Assembly: GCA_946405145.1 (NCBI GenBank)
Contig: CAMJGE010000016.1
Span: forward strand, 1 to 44,233
From: an uncultured Prevotella sp.
GTDB lineage: Bacteria > Bacteroidota > Bacteroidia > Bacteroidales > Bacteroidaceae
DNA: 44,233 nt
Direction of reading: 5' to 3'
Part shown: piece after piece, positions 7,381 through 16,769 of the stretch
How positions within the stretch are numbered: the stretch's first letter is position 1
Layout of the letters: each line of letters opens with the position of its first letter
Translations under genes and position numbers: made by a program
Notes under the pieces: model-generated
Database searches by the model: none
Told to the model about the DNA's origin: nothing
Seen by the model: only the letters and a program-made list of their open reading frames with translations

Positions 7381-10127
7381 AGAAACTAGACGATATCATC
7401 AAAGAAAGAATACTCATCCTTGATGGAGCGATGGGTACAAAGATACAGACTTACGGTCTCACGGAAGAGGATTTTCGTGGTGACCGTTTTACGCATCTGC
7501 AAGGTCAGTTGAAAGGTAATAACGATGTGCTTTCAATCACTCGACCAGATGTTATCTCTGACATCCATCGTCAATATCTGGAGGCAGGAGCTGACATTAT
7601 TGCAACCAACACCTTTAGTAGCCAGCGTATCTCTCAAGCAGATTATGGATTGGAGAATGAGGCTTATGAGATGGCTCTCGCAGGTGCCAGTTTAGCCAGA
7701 AAGGTCGCAGACAAATATAGTACAGAAGCAAAACCGCGTTTTGTAGTTGGTTCTGTAGGACCAACAAACAAGACTTGCTCGATGTCGCCTGATGTGAGCG
7801 ACCCAGCTGCAAGAGATCTGACTTATGATGAATTGCTGGTGGCCTATCGGGAACAGATGGATGGTCTGATGGAGGGTGGGGTTGATGCATTCCTTATTGA
7901 GACTATCTTTGATACACTAAACGCGAAGGTCGCTATTGATGCTGCTATGCAAGTGATGGAAAAACGGCAACGCGAGATACCTATTATGCTGTCTGTAACT
8001 GTAAGTGATCTGGCTGGTCGTACGCTTAGTGGACAAACTCTTGACGCCTTTTTGGCCAGTATCAGCAGTTATCCCATTTTCTCTATCGGACTGAACTGCT
8101 CTTTCGGAGCTTCGCAGATGAAACCATTCCTGAAGGAACTGGCAAAACGTGCACCTTATTATATTTCAGCCTATCCTAATGCCGGCTTACCCAACTCTCT
8201 GGGTCTTTATGATGAGACTGCAGAGACAATGGCTCCGAAGATGGCTGAACTGGTGGATGAAGGACTGGTTAACATTATAGGTGGTTGCTGTGGTACGGAT
8301 GAGACCTTTATCGCAGCTTATTGCCCTTTGGTTGAAGGGAAACAGCCTCATCAACTGGTTGCTAAACCTCAAACAATGTGGCTTTCCGGACTGGAGTTGC
8401 TTAATGTTACCCCCGAGGTCCAGTTTGTCAATGTCGGAGAGCGTTGTAATGTGGCAGGATCCCGTAAGTTCCTACGACTAATCAAAGAGAAGAACTATGA
8501 CGAGGCTCTCAGTATTGCCCGTAAACAGGTGGCAGATGGTGCTCTTGTGATAGATATTAATATGGATGACGGACTGCTGGAAGCTAAGACGGAGATGGTT
8601 AATTTCCTAAACCGAATTGCTGCAGAACCTGACATTGCTAAAGTTCCGGTAATGATTGACTCCTCAGACTGGGAGGTCATCAAAGAAGGATTGAAATGTG
8701 TGCAAGGAAAAAGCATCGTTAACTCCATCTCACTCAAGGAAGGTGAGGCAAAGTTTCTGGAGCATGCCCGTGATGTGAAACGCTATGGGGCGGCTGTCGT
8801 TGTGATGTGTTTCGACGAGCAAGGGCAGGCCACCAGTTATGAACGTCGTATTGAAATAGCTGAACGGGCATATCGCTTGTTGACAGAACAGGTTGGAATG
8901 AATCCACTCGATATCATCTTTGACCCGAATGTGTTGGCAGTGGCTACAGGAATGGCTGAGCACGATAGTTATGCGGCAGACTTTATTAAGGCAACGGCAT
9001 GGATTAAAAAGAATCTTCCTGGTGCTCATATTAGTGGAGGTGTCAGTAACCTGAGTTTCTCGTTCCGCGGCAATAACTATATACGTGAGGCGATGCATGC
9101 CGTATTCTTGTATCATGCCATAAAGAATGGTATGGACTTTGGTATCGTCAATCCGTCGTCAAAAGTAACATACGCAGATATACCTCAAAATCATCTGGAT
9201 ATTATTGAGGATGTGATTCTGAATCGGCGGCTTGATGCGTCAGAACGACTGATAGCCTTGGCAAGTAGTCTATCTGCTGAGCAGAATGCATCAAGTACGA
9301 TAACTCATTCCGGGCAAACTGTTGATAATACAGAATCCAGAAAAAATCTCTCTGTAGAAGAGCGACTGATGGAAGCGCTGGTGAAAGGTGTTGGAGATTA
9401 TCTGGAAGACGATTTAAAGGAAGCATTACAGCATTATCCTCATGCTGTGGATATCATCGAAGGTCCTTTGATGGCCGGTATGAATACTGTTGGAGAACGT
9501 TTTGGCGAAGGAAAGATGTTCTTGCCTCAGGTAGTGAAAACAGCTCGGACGATGAAACAGGCAGTCGGAATTCTGCAACCATTTATAGAGGCTGAGAAGG
9601 CTGAAGGTGCAAACAGTGCAGGAAAAGTACTGCTGGCAACGGTTAAGGGCGATGTACATGATATTGGTAAGAACATTGTTGGGGTGGTGATGGCCTGCAA
9701 TAATTATGAGATTATTGATATGGGTGTGATGGTGCCTGCAGAGCAAATTGTGAAGAAAGCCGTTGAAGAACATGTTGATATTATTGGTCTGAGTGGCCTG
9801 ATTACTCCGAGTCTTGAGGAAATGGTGAATGTGGCAAAAGAACTTCAACGTGCAGGACTTGATATTCCTATTATGATTGGTGGTGCAACAACCAGTGAAT
9901 TGCATGTGGCATTAAAGATAGCTCCCGTATATGCAGGTCCTGTGGTCTGGATGAAGGATGCTTCTCAGAATGCCCTCGTTGCGGCCAGACTTATGAATAA
10001 CCATAATCAGATAGAACAAGAACTATCTAAGAAGTATGAACATCTGCGTGAGGATTACCAGTCTCAACAAAAAGAACTGTTGTCCTACGAAGAAGCCAAG
10101 AAACAAAGGAAAAATATATTTGAGTAA
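7377..10127 (+). CDS. metH: Cobalamin-dependent methionine synthase lacking the reactivation domain
   Basis: Transfers a methyl group from methyltetrahydrofolate to homocysteine through cob(I)alamin. Visible modules: homocysteine-binding barrel (about 1-320, zinc cysteines C241, C304 and C305 in LNCSFG and GGCCGT); pterin-binding barrel (about 350-610, with [12 protein letters not shown]); cap helices (about 660-745); and B12-binding Rossmann domain (about 750-890, D759-x-H761-x-x-G764, His761 being the lower axial ligand). The protein ends at residue 916, where the long E. coli enzyme (about 1,227 aa) continues into its SAM-binding reactivation domain. The stop is followed at once by an overlapping gene (TAATG), so this is a natural short form and not obviously a recent frameshift. 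No cobalamin riboswitch is seen upstream. Confidence 0.95.
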   Translation: MKKLDDIIKERILILDGAMGTKIQTYGLTEEDFRGDRFTHLQGQLKGNNDVLSITRPDVISDIHRQYLEAGADIIATNTFSSQRISQADYGLENEAYEMALAGASLARKVADKYSTEAKPRFVVGSVGPTNKTCSMSPDVSDPAARDLTYDELLVAYREQMDGLMEGGVDAFLIETIFDTLNAKVAIDAAMQVMEKRQREIPIMLSVTVSDLAGRTLSGQTLDAFLASISSYPIFSIGLNCSFGASQMKPFLKELAKRAPYYISAYPNAGLPNSLGLYDETAETMAPKMAELVDEGLVNIIGGCCGTDETFIAAYCPLVEGKQPHQLVAKPQTMWLSGLELLNVTPEVQFVNVGERCNVAGSRKFLRLIKEKNYDEALSIARKQVADGALVIDINMDDGLLEAKTEMVNFLNRIAAEPDIAKVPVMIDSSDWEVIKEGLKCVQGKSIVNSISLKEGEAKFLEHARDVKRYGAAVVVMCFDEQGQATSYERRIEIAERAYRLLTEQVGMNPLDIIFDPNVLAVATGMAEHDSYAADFIKATAWIKKNLPGAHISGGVSNLSFSFRGNNYIREAMHAVFLYHAIKNGMDFGIVNPSSKVTYADIPQNHLDIIEDVILNRRLDASERLIALASSLSAEQNASSTITHSGQTVDNTESRKNLSVEERLMEALVKGVGDYLEDDLKEALQHYPHAVDIIEGPLMAGMNTVGERFGEGKMFLPQVVKTARTMKQAVGILQPFIEAEKAEGANSAGKVLLATVKGDVHDIGKNIVGVVMACNNYEIIDMGVMVPAEQIVKKAVEEHVDIIGLSGLITPSLEEMVNVAKELQRAGLDIPIMIGGATTSELHVALKIAPVYAGPVVWMKDASQNALVAARLMNNHNQIEQELSKKYEHLREDYQSQQKELLSYEEAKKQRKNIFE

Positions 10128-11611
10128 TGAAGAGAATATTTTTATTTTTATCAGTACTGCTTTTGTGTATTTTAACGGCAGGGGCACAAAAGCGTGAGAT
10201 GCGCGGTGCGTGGATTCAATGTGTCAATGGTCAGTTCCAAGGAATGGGTACTATTAAGATGCAGCAGACATTGAGCTATCAGCTTGATGAGTTGCAGAAA
10301 GACGGGGTAAACGTGATTATTTTTCAGGTACGTCCGGAATGTGATGCGCTTTACGAGAGTAAACTTGAACCTTGGAGCCGTTTCCTGACAGGCAAGCAAG
10401 GAGTTGCTCCCCAGCCTTACTGGGATCCATTACAATGGATGATTGAAGAATGCCATAAGCGTGGCATGGAGCTACATGCATGGATTAATCCCTATAGGGC
10501 AAAGACAAAGGGAACCCGTCAGTTGGCCAGCAATCATATTGCTGTCAGGAAACCTATGAATTGTTTTGCCTATGACGAACTGTTTATCTTGAATCCCGGT
10601 ATAGAAGAGAATCGTAACTATATCTGTGAGGTAGCTAAAGATATTGTAAGCCGTTATGATGTAGATGGCATTCATATGGACGATTACTTCTATCCATATC
10701 CTGTTATAGGTGAGACCATTCCTGATGATGAACTGTTTCAGGAACATTCAAATGGTATCAAGGATCATAAAGACTGGCGTCGTTATAATGTGAACTTGTT
10801 TATTGAACAGTTCTATAAGACAATACACGAGACAAAGCCTTGGGTAAAGGTGGGCATCTCACCATTTGGTATTTACAGAAATAAGAAAAACTCACCAATA
10901 GGCAGTAATACCAATGGTCTTCAAAACTATGATGACCTTTATGCAGATGTTGTACTTTGGATTAACAATGGCTGGCTCGACTATTGTGTACCTCAGATTT
11001 ATTGGGAGATTGGGAATAAAGCTGCTGACTATGAGACGCTGATCAAGTGGTGGAATCAATATGCTAGTGGACGTCCTTTGATCATTGGTGAAGACGTGGA
11101 GCGTACTGTTAAACATGCAGACCTGACAAATCCCAAGATTCATCAGCTACCTGCTAAGATGGCACTTCATAAACAGTTACCTTATGTGAAAGGAACTGTG
11201 CTTTGGTATGCAAAGGCTGCTGTTGACAATATAGGTAATTATGGTACGTCATTGCGTAATGTGTATTGGAAATATCCAGCTCTGCAGCCCGAGATGCCAT
11301 TTATTGATGATAAAGCTCCAAAGAAGGTAAAGAAACTGAAGCCGATGTGGATTGATAACGACTATGTCTTATTTTGGACAGCACCAGAATCAAAGAACTG
11401 GGATGATGAGATCGTTAAATTTGTCGTTTATCGGTTTGCAAAAGGTGAGAAGATTGATATCAATGATCCTTCGAAGATTATGACTATAACCAATGAGCCT
11501 TTTTATAAGCTTCCTTATGAGAATGGCAAGGAGAAATGGACTTATGTGGTTACAGCACTTGACCGTCTGCAGAATGAAAGCAAAATAGCCAAGAAGACTA
11601 TTAAACTTTAA
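10127..11611 (+). CDS. GHL10/DUF187-family secreted glycoside hydrolase-like protein
   Basis: 494 aa with a cleavable signal peptide ([21 protein letters not shown]). The catalytic-barrel part (about 25-370) shows GHL10 features: REMRGAWIQ at the start, VIIFQVRPECDALY, MELHAWINPYR, VDGIHMDDYFYPYP and VKVGISPFGIYR. The acidic residues in HMDDYF and the later QIYWE are catalytic candidates. A C-terminal Fn3-like segment follows (about 395-494). Family members are exported putative hydrolases of cell-wall or other polysaccharides; the substrate is unproven. The start overlaps the metH stop by one base. Confidence 0.88.
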   Translation: MKRIFLFLSVLLLCILTAGAQKREMRGAWIQCVNGQFQGMGTIKMQQTLSYQLDELQKDGVNVIIFQVRPECDALYESKLEPWSRFLTGKQGVAPQPYWDPLQWMIEECHKRGMELHAWINPYRAKTKGTRQLASNHIAVRKPMNCFAYDELFILNPGIEENRNYICEVAKDIVSRYDVDGIHMDDYFYPYPVIGETIPDDELFQEHSNGIKDHKDWRRYNVNLFIEQFYKTIHETKPWVKVGISPFGIYRNKKNSPIGSNTNGLQNYDDLYADVVLWINNGWLDYCVPQIYWEIGNKAADYETLIKWWNQYASGRPLIIGEDVERTVKHADLTNPKIHQLPAKMALHKQLPYVKGTVLWYAKAAVDNIGNYGTSLRNVYWKYPALQPEMPFIDDKAPKKVKKLKPMWIDNDYVLFWTAPESKNWDDEIVKFVVYRFAKGEKIDINDPSKIMTITNEPFYKLPYENGKEKWTYVVTALDRLQNESKIAKKTIKL

Positions 11612-11622
11612 CAGGCCTGTTT

Positions 11623-12252
11623 ATGAAGCAACTGGCAGTTATATTGACGATGATGCTCCTGCTACTATCATGTAGTGGCAGGAGACAATTGTCGCCTGAA
11701 GAACTGTCGCAAAAACTAGATAGTGTGAAGAATGTAGAAATTAATGAGCATTTAAAATTGCAGGGTATCAATTTGGAAGAGTCGGATAACCCTATGAAAA
11801 TGTTCTATGACAGCTTGAATCTCCAGACACTACCAATTAGTTACTCTGAGGATTATGTCAAATTTCTGCCTGCCTTCAAACCTGTTCCGCAAGAGATTAT
11901 TTCATATTTCGAGCTCCAGTATTGTAATGAGCCTAAGGCTGTGAGTCTGCCAGAGAGTATCGGTGCAAAATTGATTCTCATTGCTACAGATGAGTCGCCA
12001 CATCTTTATTCGTTGTGGCTATATTCCTTGGATGATGAATATATGCCAGTTGATAAATTGTGCTTATATGCCATTGAGGATAAGAGCGATGAAATTAATC
12101 CAGAAGAGTTTATTCAATACTATTCGATTACCAGCGATTACGAAATACGTCTCTTAGACTATTCCAAGACACAACATAAGACACGCTTTGAGGAAATCTA
12201 TTATATTGATTCAGCACGAAAATTTGTGATGCGTGAGACTTCTCTAGAATAG
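11623..12252 (+). CDS. Hypothetical lipoprotein, 209 aa
   Basis: The signal sequence MKQLAVILTMMLLLLSC ends in a lipobox with Cys17, so the mature protein is a predicted lipoprotein. The remainder is acidic with beta-rich and aromatic stretches (HLYSLWLYSLDDEYMP, EIYYIDSARKFVM) and no motif I can name. It lies 11 bases after the GHL10 gene and is probably the last gene of that transcript. Its stop codon abuts the stop of the convergent minus-strand gene. Confidence 0.7.
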   Translation: MKQLAVILTMMLLLLSCSGRRQLSPEELSQKLDSVKNVEINEHLKLQGINLEESDNPMKMFYDSLNLQTLPISYSEDYVKFLPAFKPVPQEIISYFELQYCNEPKAVSLPESIGAKLILIATDESPHLYSLWLYSLDDEYMPVDKLCLYAIEDKSDEINPEEFIQYYSITSDYEIRLLDYSKTQHKTRFEEIYYIDSARKFVMRETSLE

Positions 12253-12273
12253 TTATTCTTTCAATAACTTTTC
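12251..12273 (+). terminator. Weak hairpin between convergent genes
   Basis: AGTTATT (12251-12257) pairs with AATAACT (12263-12269) around a 5-base loop, followed by a short T run. It spans the stop codons of both converging genes. The stem is short and AT-rich, so termination here is uncertain. Confidence 0.35.
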
Positions 12274-12693
12274 CAGAAAGGCATCCAGCTCTTTGTCTAG
12301 ACCTTCCATCAGGTCGGGGTCAATAATGACAGTTTCATCATCCACTAGATATAACTCTTCCACACTTTCTTTGTCGTCATTTTCCAAAACAAAGGAGAAC
12401 GGTTTGAGAATTGACATGTGCTCTATGATATCCTTGTGTTTCATTAGACTCTTTCTGATAACAGAGACAATCTGTTCATAGAAATTATCTTCTGTGTTAT
12501 TGATCCATTGTTCAATAACACAACGGTTAATTTCATTGTCATCATCATTAAAGGCCACCATTTCACCCGTCTCTTGATTAACACGAATGTGAATGTCGGT
12601 CATGATTGATGCTTCCTCCGCAGCAGGAAATTTGTCTGCAATCTTACGGATGGCTCTTTCGATTTGTTGTAAGGTCTGTTCGTTGGTGTTCAT
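12253..12693 (-). CDS. Hypothetical acidic protein, 146 aa
   Basis: I do not recognise the family. The protein is cytoplasmic, very acidic and mostly helical by composition. It opens MNTNEQTLQQIERAIRKIADKF, has a central MTDIHIRVNQETGEMVAFNDD that looks like a beta hairpin, and ends with an amphipathic acidic helix (DLMEGLDKELDAFLEKLLKE). A good minus-strand -7 box (TACTTTTG, 12725-12718) lies 25-32 bases upstream of the start, supporting expression as a single gene. Confidence 0.7.
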   Translation of the reverse strand: MNTNEQTLQQIERAIRKIADKFPAAEEASIMTDIHIRVNQETGEMVAFNDDDNEINRCVIEQWINNTEDNFYEQIVSVIRKSLMKHKDIIEHMSILKPFSFVLENDDKESVEELYLVDDETVIIDPDLMEGLDKELDAFLEKLLKE

Positions 12694-12717
12694 TGTTCTT
12701 ATTTATCTAAATCGTGG

Positions 12718-12725
12718 CAAAAGTA
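12718..12725 (-). promoter_or_regulatory. Minus-strand -7 promoter element
   Basis: TACTTTTG read on the minus strand fits TAnnTTTG. It lies about 25 bases before the ATG at 12693. The 171-base gap to rseC holds this promoter, the divergent rnf promoter, and A/T-rich sequence with nothing else recognised. Confidence 0.65.
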
Positions 12726-12787
12726 TAAAAAATCCTCTATAAATGCAAACGATTACGATTATTTTTGCGAAAAAAAAATAAATAAGC

Positions 12788-12817
12788 TTGTTTATTCCCA
12801 ATTATTTTGTATCTTTG
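12788..12817 (+). promoter_or_regulatory. Promoter of the rseC-rnf operon
   Basis: TTG (12788-12790), 19 bases, then TATCTTTG (12810-12817) is a close match to the Bacteroidetes sigma-ABfr promoter. Transcription would start near 12824, about 40 bases before rseC. A perfect TTGCAATTGCAA palindrome overlaps the last bases of the -7 box (12815-12826) and could be a regulatory site. Confidence 0.75.
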
Positions 12818-12864
12818 CAATTGCAAAGTTGAGTTTGCAAAAAGAGGCCTACTAAGATAAGCTC

Positions 12865-13278
12865 ATGAGTAATATAATTAGCCATTCGGGTATTATAGAA
12901 TCCATTCATGAAGGATGTGTGCAAGTGAGGATTCTTCAAACATCTGCTTGTGCGGCTTGTAAAGTCGCAGGTCATTGCAATGCGTCCGAATCAAAAGAGA
13001 AGATCATTGATGTAATGAATGTAAGAGATATATCTCAACTGAAAGTGGGTGACAGCGTTGTTGTCAGTGCTTCACGAGATGTGGCAAACAAGGCATTATT
13101 GCTAAGTTTTGGAGTTCCTTTCCTGATACTCGTTTCTGTGCTTCTGATTATGTTGAAGTTGATCTCAGAAGAAGGCATTGCTGCCCTTGTCTCTCTCTTG
13201 GCATTGGTACCGTATTATGTGGCGCTATATTTCTTGCGTGACAGGATCCAGCAGAAGATAGCCTTCTCAATAGAATGA
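12865..13278 (+). CDS. rseC: RseC/MucC-family (SoxR-reducing system) protein
   Basis: A 137-aa membrane protein. The N-terminal domain carries a cysteine cluster (SACAACKVAGHC, about residues 29-40) typical of RseC. Two hydrophobic helices follow (about 76-97 and 101-120), and the C-terminus is basic. In E. coli RseC acts with the Rsx/Rnf complex to keep SoxR reduced. In Bacteroidales it is routinely the first gene of the rnf operon, as here, 36 bases before rnfB. It may serve in cofactor insertion or redox relay for Rnf; no SoxR gene is visible. Confidence 0.9.
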   Translation: MSNIISHSGIIESIHEGCVQVRILQTSACAACKVAGHCNASESKEKIIDVMNVRDISQLKVGDSVVVSASRDVANKALLLSFGVPFLILVSVLLIMLKLISEEGIAALVSLLALVPYYVALYFLRDRIQQKIAFSIE

Positions 13279-13314
13279 TTATTTAATTAAAACAAAAGCA
13301 AATATTTAAGCATT

Positions 13315-14337
13315 ATGGATTTTATCTTGATTGCAGTAATTGTTTTAGGAGCTATCGGCTTGATAGCAGCCGTTGTGCTGTTTGCTGCCTCCAAGAAATT
13401 TGCTGTCTATGAGGATCCTCGCATTGCGCAGGTCAGCGAAGTGCTACCTGGCGCTAATTGTGGTGGATGTGGATTCCCAGGCTGCAGCGGTATGGCTGAT
13501 GCGTTGGTGAAAGGTGCTGATGCAGGAAGCCTTGAGGGACTCTTCTGTCCTGTTGGTGGAGCCGAGACAATGGGAAAGGTGGCTGACCTGCTTGGAATGG
13601 CTATAGCTAACTCCGAGCCGATGGTAGCTGTTGTGAGGTGTAATGGTACATGTGAGCATCGCCCTCGCATTGTTGAGTATGCAGGACTACGTACTTGTGC
13701 CGCAATGCATACCTGTGGTGCTGGAGAGACAGCATGTGGTTTTGGCTGCTTAGGCTGTGGCGATTGCGAGGCTGCTTGTCAGTTTGATGCCATCCATGTT
13801 AATCCTGATACTGGTATCCCAGAGGTTGACGAGGGTAAGTGTACCTCTTGTGGAGCTTGTGTAAAGGCTTGCCCACGTCATATCATCGAGCTTCGTAAGA
13901 AAGGTCCGAAGGGTAGGAGAGTCTTCGTGTCTTGTGTCAATAAGGATAAAGGCGCTGTATCAATGAAGGCTTGTAAGGTCAGCTGTATCGGTTGTGGCAA
14001 GTGCGAGAAGGAATGTCCTTTTGGCGCTATTACAGTTGAAGGTAACTGTTCATATATCGACTTCAACAAGTGTCGCTTGTGCCGTAAGTGCGTGACAGTC
14101 TGTCCTACGAAAGCTATCCGCGATGTGAATTTCCCCACACCTGCACCAGCTCCTAAACCCAAAGAGCCAGAAGTTCCAAAATCTGCTTCTGTTGAGAAGC
14201 CGAAAGAAGCTCAAAAACCTGTAGTAACTCCTAAATCCGTTGAAGAGCTAGAGGCACCAGATGAGCAGAAGCCCGTTGAGAAGAAACCTTCCCGTGGAGC
14301 TTTTCTGGATACAGAATCTTCTATTTCCATTAAATAA
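13315..14337 (+). CDS. rnfB: Rnf complex subunit RnfB, polyferredoxin
   Basis: Electron entry subunit of the ferredoxin:NAD+ oxidoreductase. An N-terminal membrane helix (about 3-25) is followed by the RnfB-type cluster motif GANCGGCGFPGCSG, then four CxxCxxCxxxC ferredoxin motifs (CLGCGDCEAAC, CTSCGACVKAC, CIGCGKCEKEC, CRLCRKCVTVC). E. coli RsxB is shorter with two such motifs, while RnfB of some anaerobes is cluster-rich like this one. The last 65 residues form a Pro/Lys/Glu-rich tail with no clusters. It probably accepts electrons from reduced ferredoxin and passes them to the membrane and RnfC modules. Confidence 0.97.
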   Translation: MDFILIAVIVLGAIGLIAAVVLFAASKKFAVYEDPRIAQVSEVLPGANCGGCGFPGCSGMADALVKGADAGSLEGLFCPVGGAETMGKVADLLGMAIANSEPMVAVVRCNGTCEHRPRIVEYAGLRTCAAMHTCGAGETACGFGCLGCGDCEAACQFDAIHVNPDTGIPEVDEGKCTSCGACVKACPRHIIELRKKGPKGRRVFVSCVNKDKGAVSMKACKVSCIGCGKCEKECPFGAITVEGNCSYIDFNKCRLCRKCVTVCPTKAIRDVNFPTPAPAPKPKEPEVPKSASVEKPKEAQKPVVTPKSVEELEAPDEQKPVEKKPSRGAFLDTESSISIK

Positions 14338-14354
14338 GAAAGGAGAACTTCGTT

Positions 14355-15725
14355 ATGAATATCAAAACATTTCGTATAGGTGGTGTACACCCTGAAGAGA
14401 ATAAACTGACCCACGATGCTGTGACTCAGGTGGCTGCGCTCCCCAAGCAGGCCATGTTCCCTCTTGGGCAGCATATCGGTGCCCCTGCTAAGCCTGTTGT
14501 TCAGAAAGGGGATAAGGTAAAAGTAGGAACCATGATTGCAGAAGCCGGTGGGTTTGTGTCAGCTCCTATTTTCTCATCTGTTAGCGGAACCGTCTTTAAG
14601 ATTGATACAGCTATTGATGCAACTGGTTATCGTAAGCCTGTTATTATAATTAATGTAGAAGGTGATGAATGGGAAGATAGTATTGATCGTTCCGATAAAT
14701 TAGAGACTGTAGAGGCTCATCCAGATCTTACTTCTGAGGAAATAATTAATAGGATCAAGAATGCTGGTGTTGTTGGTATGGGTGGTGCTTGTTTCCCTAC
14801 CTTTATCAAGCTGACACCTCCACCCACAGCCAAAGCAGAATGTGTGATCATTAATGCTGTAGAATGTGAGCCTTATATTACCGCCGATTTTCGTCTGATG
14901 ATGGAGAAGGCTGATGAGATTCTTGTTGGTCTGGAATTGTTGATGAAAGCTGCTAAGGTAACTACAGGTTATATTGGCATTGAGACGAATAAGATGCCTG
15001 CCATCGAACTGATGACAGAAAAATGTGCCATGAAGTTTAATGGCTCTGCCTATACTGTAGAGGTGGTGCCTTTGAAACAGCGTTATCCGCAGGGTGGAGA
15101 GAAACAACTTGTTGATGCTGTGATCCGTCGTCAGGTGCCTGCTCCTCCTGCTATTCCTGTGAATGTAGGTGCTATCGTACAGAATGTAGGCACAGCTTTC
15201 GCTGTCTATGAGGCGGTGATGAAGAATAAACCTCTCTTTGAGCGTTATACCACCGTAACAGGAAAGAAAATTAAAAATCCAGGAAATTTCCTGGTGCGTA
15301 TGGGAACGCCGATGAAGGACCTGATTGATGCCTGTGGTGGTATGCCTGAAGGTGACAATAAGTTGCTTGCGGGTGGTCCGATGATGGGTAAAGCCTTAAC
15401 ATCTGTCGAAGTACCTATCTGTAAGGGAACCAACTCAGTGACAGTTATATCCGGCAATGAGGCGCGCCGAAAGGAACCTCAGCCTTGTATCCGTTGTGCC
15501 AAGTGCGTGGGTGCTTGCCCGATGGGACTTGAACCTTATCTGCTTGCCAAGATTTCTGAGATTCAGAATTGGGAACGTGCTGAGCATGAAGATATTGTCA
15601 GCTGTATTGAGTGTGGCTCGTGTCAGTTCACATGTCCGGCTCATCGTCCGCTGCTCGATAGTATCCGTCAGGGTAAGAGCACTGTCATGGGAATTATCCG
15701 CAGTCGTTCTGCTGCTAAAAAGTAA
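14355..15725 (+). CDS. rnfC: Rnf complex subunit RnfC (NADH/NAD+ site)
   Basis: Peripheral subunit, homologous to NuoF, that carries FMN and the NAD site. The glycine-rich segment GVVGMGGACFPTFIKL and ECEPYITADFRLM are the flavin/NAD-binding signatures. Two 4Fe-4S motifs start at C378 (CIRCAKCVGACP) and C417 (CIECGSCQFTCP). The length, 456 aa, is normal for the short form without the long C-terminal repeat tail of E. coli RsxC. The stop codon lies in the first unit of an AGTAAAAA repeat that fills the gap to rnfD. Confidence 0.97.
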   Translation: MNIKTFRIGGVHPEENKLTHDAVTQVAALPKQAMFPLGQHIGAPAKPVVQKGDKVKVGTMIAEAGGFVSAPIFSSVSGTVFKIDTAIDATGYRKPVIIINVEGDEWEDSIDRSDKLETVEAHPDLTSEEIINRIKNAGVVGMGGACFPTFIKLTPPPTAKAECVIINAVECEPYITADFRLMMEKADEILVGLELLMKAAKVTTGYIGIETNKMPAIELMTEKCAMKFNGSAYTVEVVPLKQRYPQGGEKQLVDAVIRRQVPAPPAIPVNVGAIVQNVGTAFAVYEAVMKNKPLFERYTTVTGKKIKNPGNFLVRMGTPMKDLIDACGGMPEGDNKLLAGGPMMGKALTSVEVPICKGTNSVTVISGNEARRKEPQPCIRCAKCVGACPMGLEPYLLAKISEIQNWERAEHEDIVSCIECGSCQFTCPAHRPLLDSIRQGKSTVMGIIRSRSAAKK

Positions 15726-15745
15726 AAAAGTAAAAAAGTAAAAGA
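15718..15745 (+). repeat. AGTAAAAA octanucleotide repeats across the rnfC-rnfD junction
   Basis: About three consecutive AGTAAAAA-like units. The TAA of the first is the rnfC stop codon; later units place TAA in the other two frames because 8 is not a multiple of 3. The A-rich tract leads directly to the rnfD start, where Bacteroidetes ribosomes favour A-rich leaders. Similar runs occur after nadE and before gyrA. Confidence 0.8.
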
Positions 15746-15755
15746 TAAAAATACA

Positions 15756-16754
15756 ATGGGAAAATTAATTGTATCATTATCGCCACACGCCCACGGCACT
15801 GATACTGTAGAGCGCAATATGTATGGCGTGATTATCGCCTTGATGCCTGCTCTGTTCGTGTCGTTCTACTTCTTTGGCCTGGGTTCTGTTGTCGTTACGG
15901 CAACGAGTGTGGCAGCCTGCGTGTTCTTCGAGTGGGCTATCAGCAAGTATATTCTGAAGCAGGAGCGCAATACCATTATGGACGGCTCGGCCATCCTTAC
16001 TGGTCTGCTTCTGGCTTTCAACCTTCCCTCAAACCTCCCCATCTGGATCATACTCATCGGTGCGCTTTTCGCCATAGGTGTTGCCAAGATGACTTTCGGA
16101 GGACTGGGTAATAATCTTTTTAATCCAGCCCTTGTGGGACGTGCAGCCCTGCTGGTAGCATTTCCTGCACAGATGACTACCTGGCCGAAAGCTGGTCAAC
16201 TTGGCAGTTATCTCGATGCTGAGACGGGTGCCACACCACTTTCTATCATGAAGTGGGCTATTAAGAATGATGATGCCTCGGTGCTAGATCAGCTGCCTTC
16301 ATCCCTTGAACTCTTCTTGGGTAATCATCCAGATGGTGCCGGAGCGATGGGTGAGATATGTGCTTTAGCACTGCTCATCGGCTTGGTTTATATGTTATGG
16401 AAGAAGATCATCACTTGGCACATTCCCGTATCGATCATCGGTACTGTGTTTGTCTTTGCCGGACTGCTCCATTTGGCTAATCCTGCCTATGCTGATCCCA
16501 TCTCTGTGATTCTCTCTGGTGGTCTGATGCTGGGTGCCATCTTTATGGCTACGGATTATGTAACCTCACCAATGACGCCGAAGGGACAGCTGATTTATGG
16601 TGTAGCTATCGGTTTCCTGACAGTCGTGATCCGTAACTGGGGTGCTTATCCGGAAGGTATGTCGTTCGCCATCCTGATCATGAATGCGTTCACACCACTA
16701 ATTAATAATTATGTGAAACCCAAGCGCTTCGGTGAAGTGCCTGCAAAGAACTAA
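15756..16754 (+). CDS. rnfD: Rnf complex subunit RnfD, membrane flavoprotein
   Basis: Integral membrane subunit (332 aa, about nine or ten hydrophobic helices) related to NqrB. The motif ETGATPLS carries Thr160, the expected site of covalent FMN attachment. GLGNNLFNPALVGRAALL and VILSGGLMLGAIFMATDYVTSPMT are family signatures. It forms part of the ion-translocating core with RnfA, E and G. The AT-rich repeat upstream provides the leader for the ATG at 15756. Confidence 0.97.
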   Translation: MGKLIVSLSPHAHGTDTVERNMYGVIIALMPALFVSFYFFGLGSVVVTATSVAACVFFEWAISKYILKQERNTIMDGSAILTGLLLAFNLPSNLPIWIILIGALFAIGVAKMTFGGLGNNLFNPALVGRAALLVAFPAQMTTWPKAGQLGSYLDAETGATPLSIMKWAIKNDDASVLDQLPSSLELFLGNHPDGAGAMGEICALALLIGLVYMLWKKIITWHIPVSIIGTVFVFAGLLHLANPAYADPISVILSGGLMLGAIFMATDYVTSPMTPKGQLIYGVAIGFLTVVIRNWGAYPEGMSFAILIMNAFTPLINNYVKPKRFGEVPAKN

Positions 16755-16769
16755 AGGAGGACCAGACGT

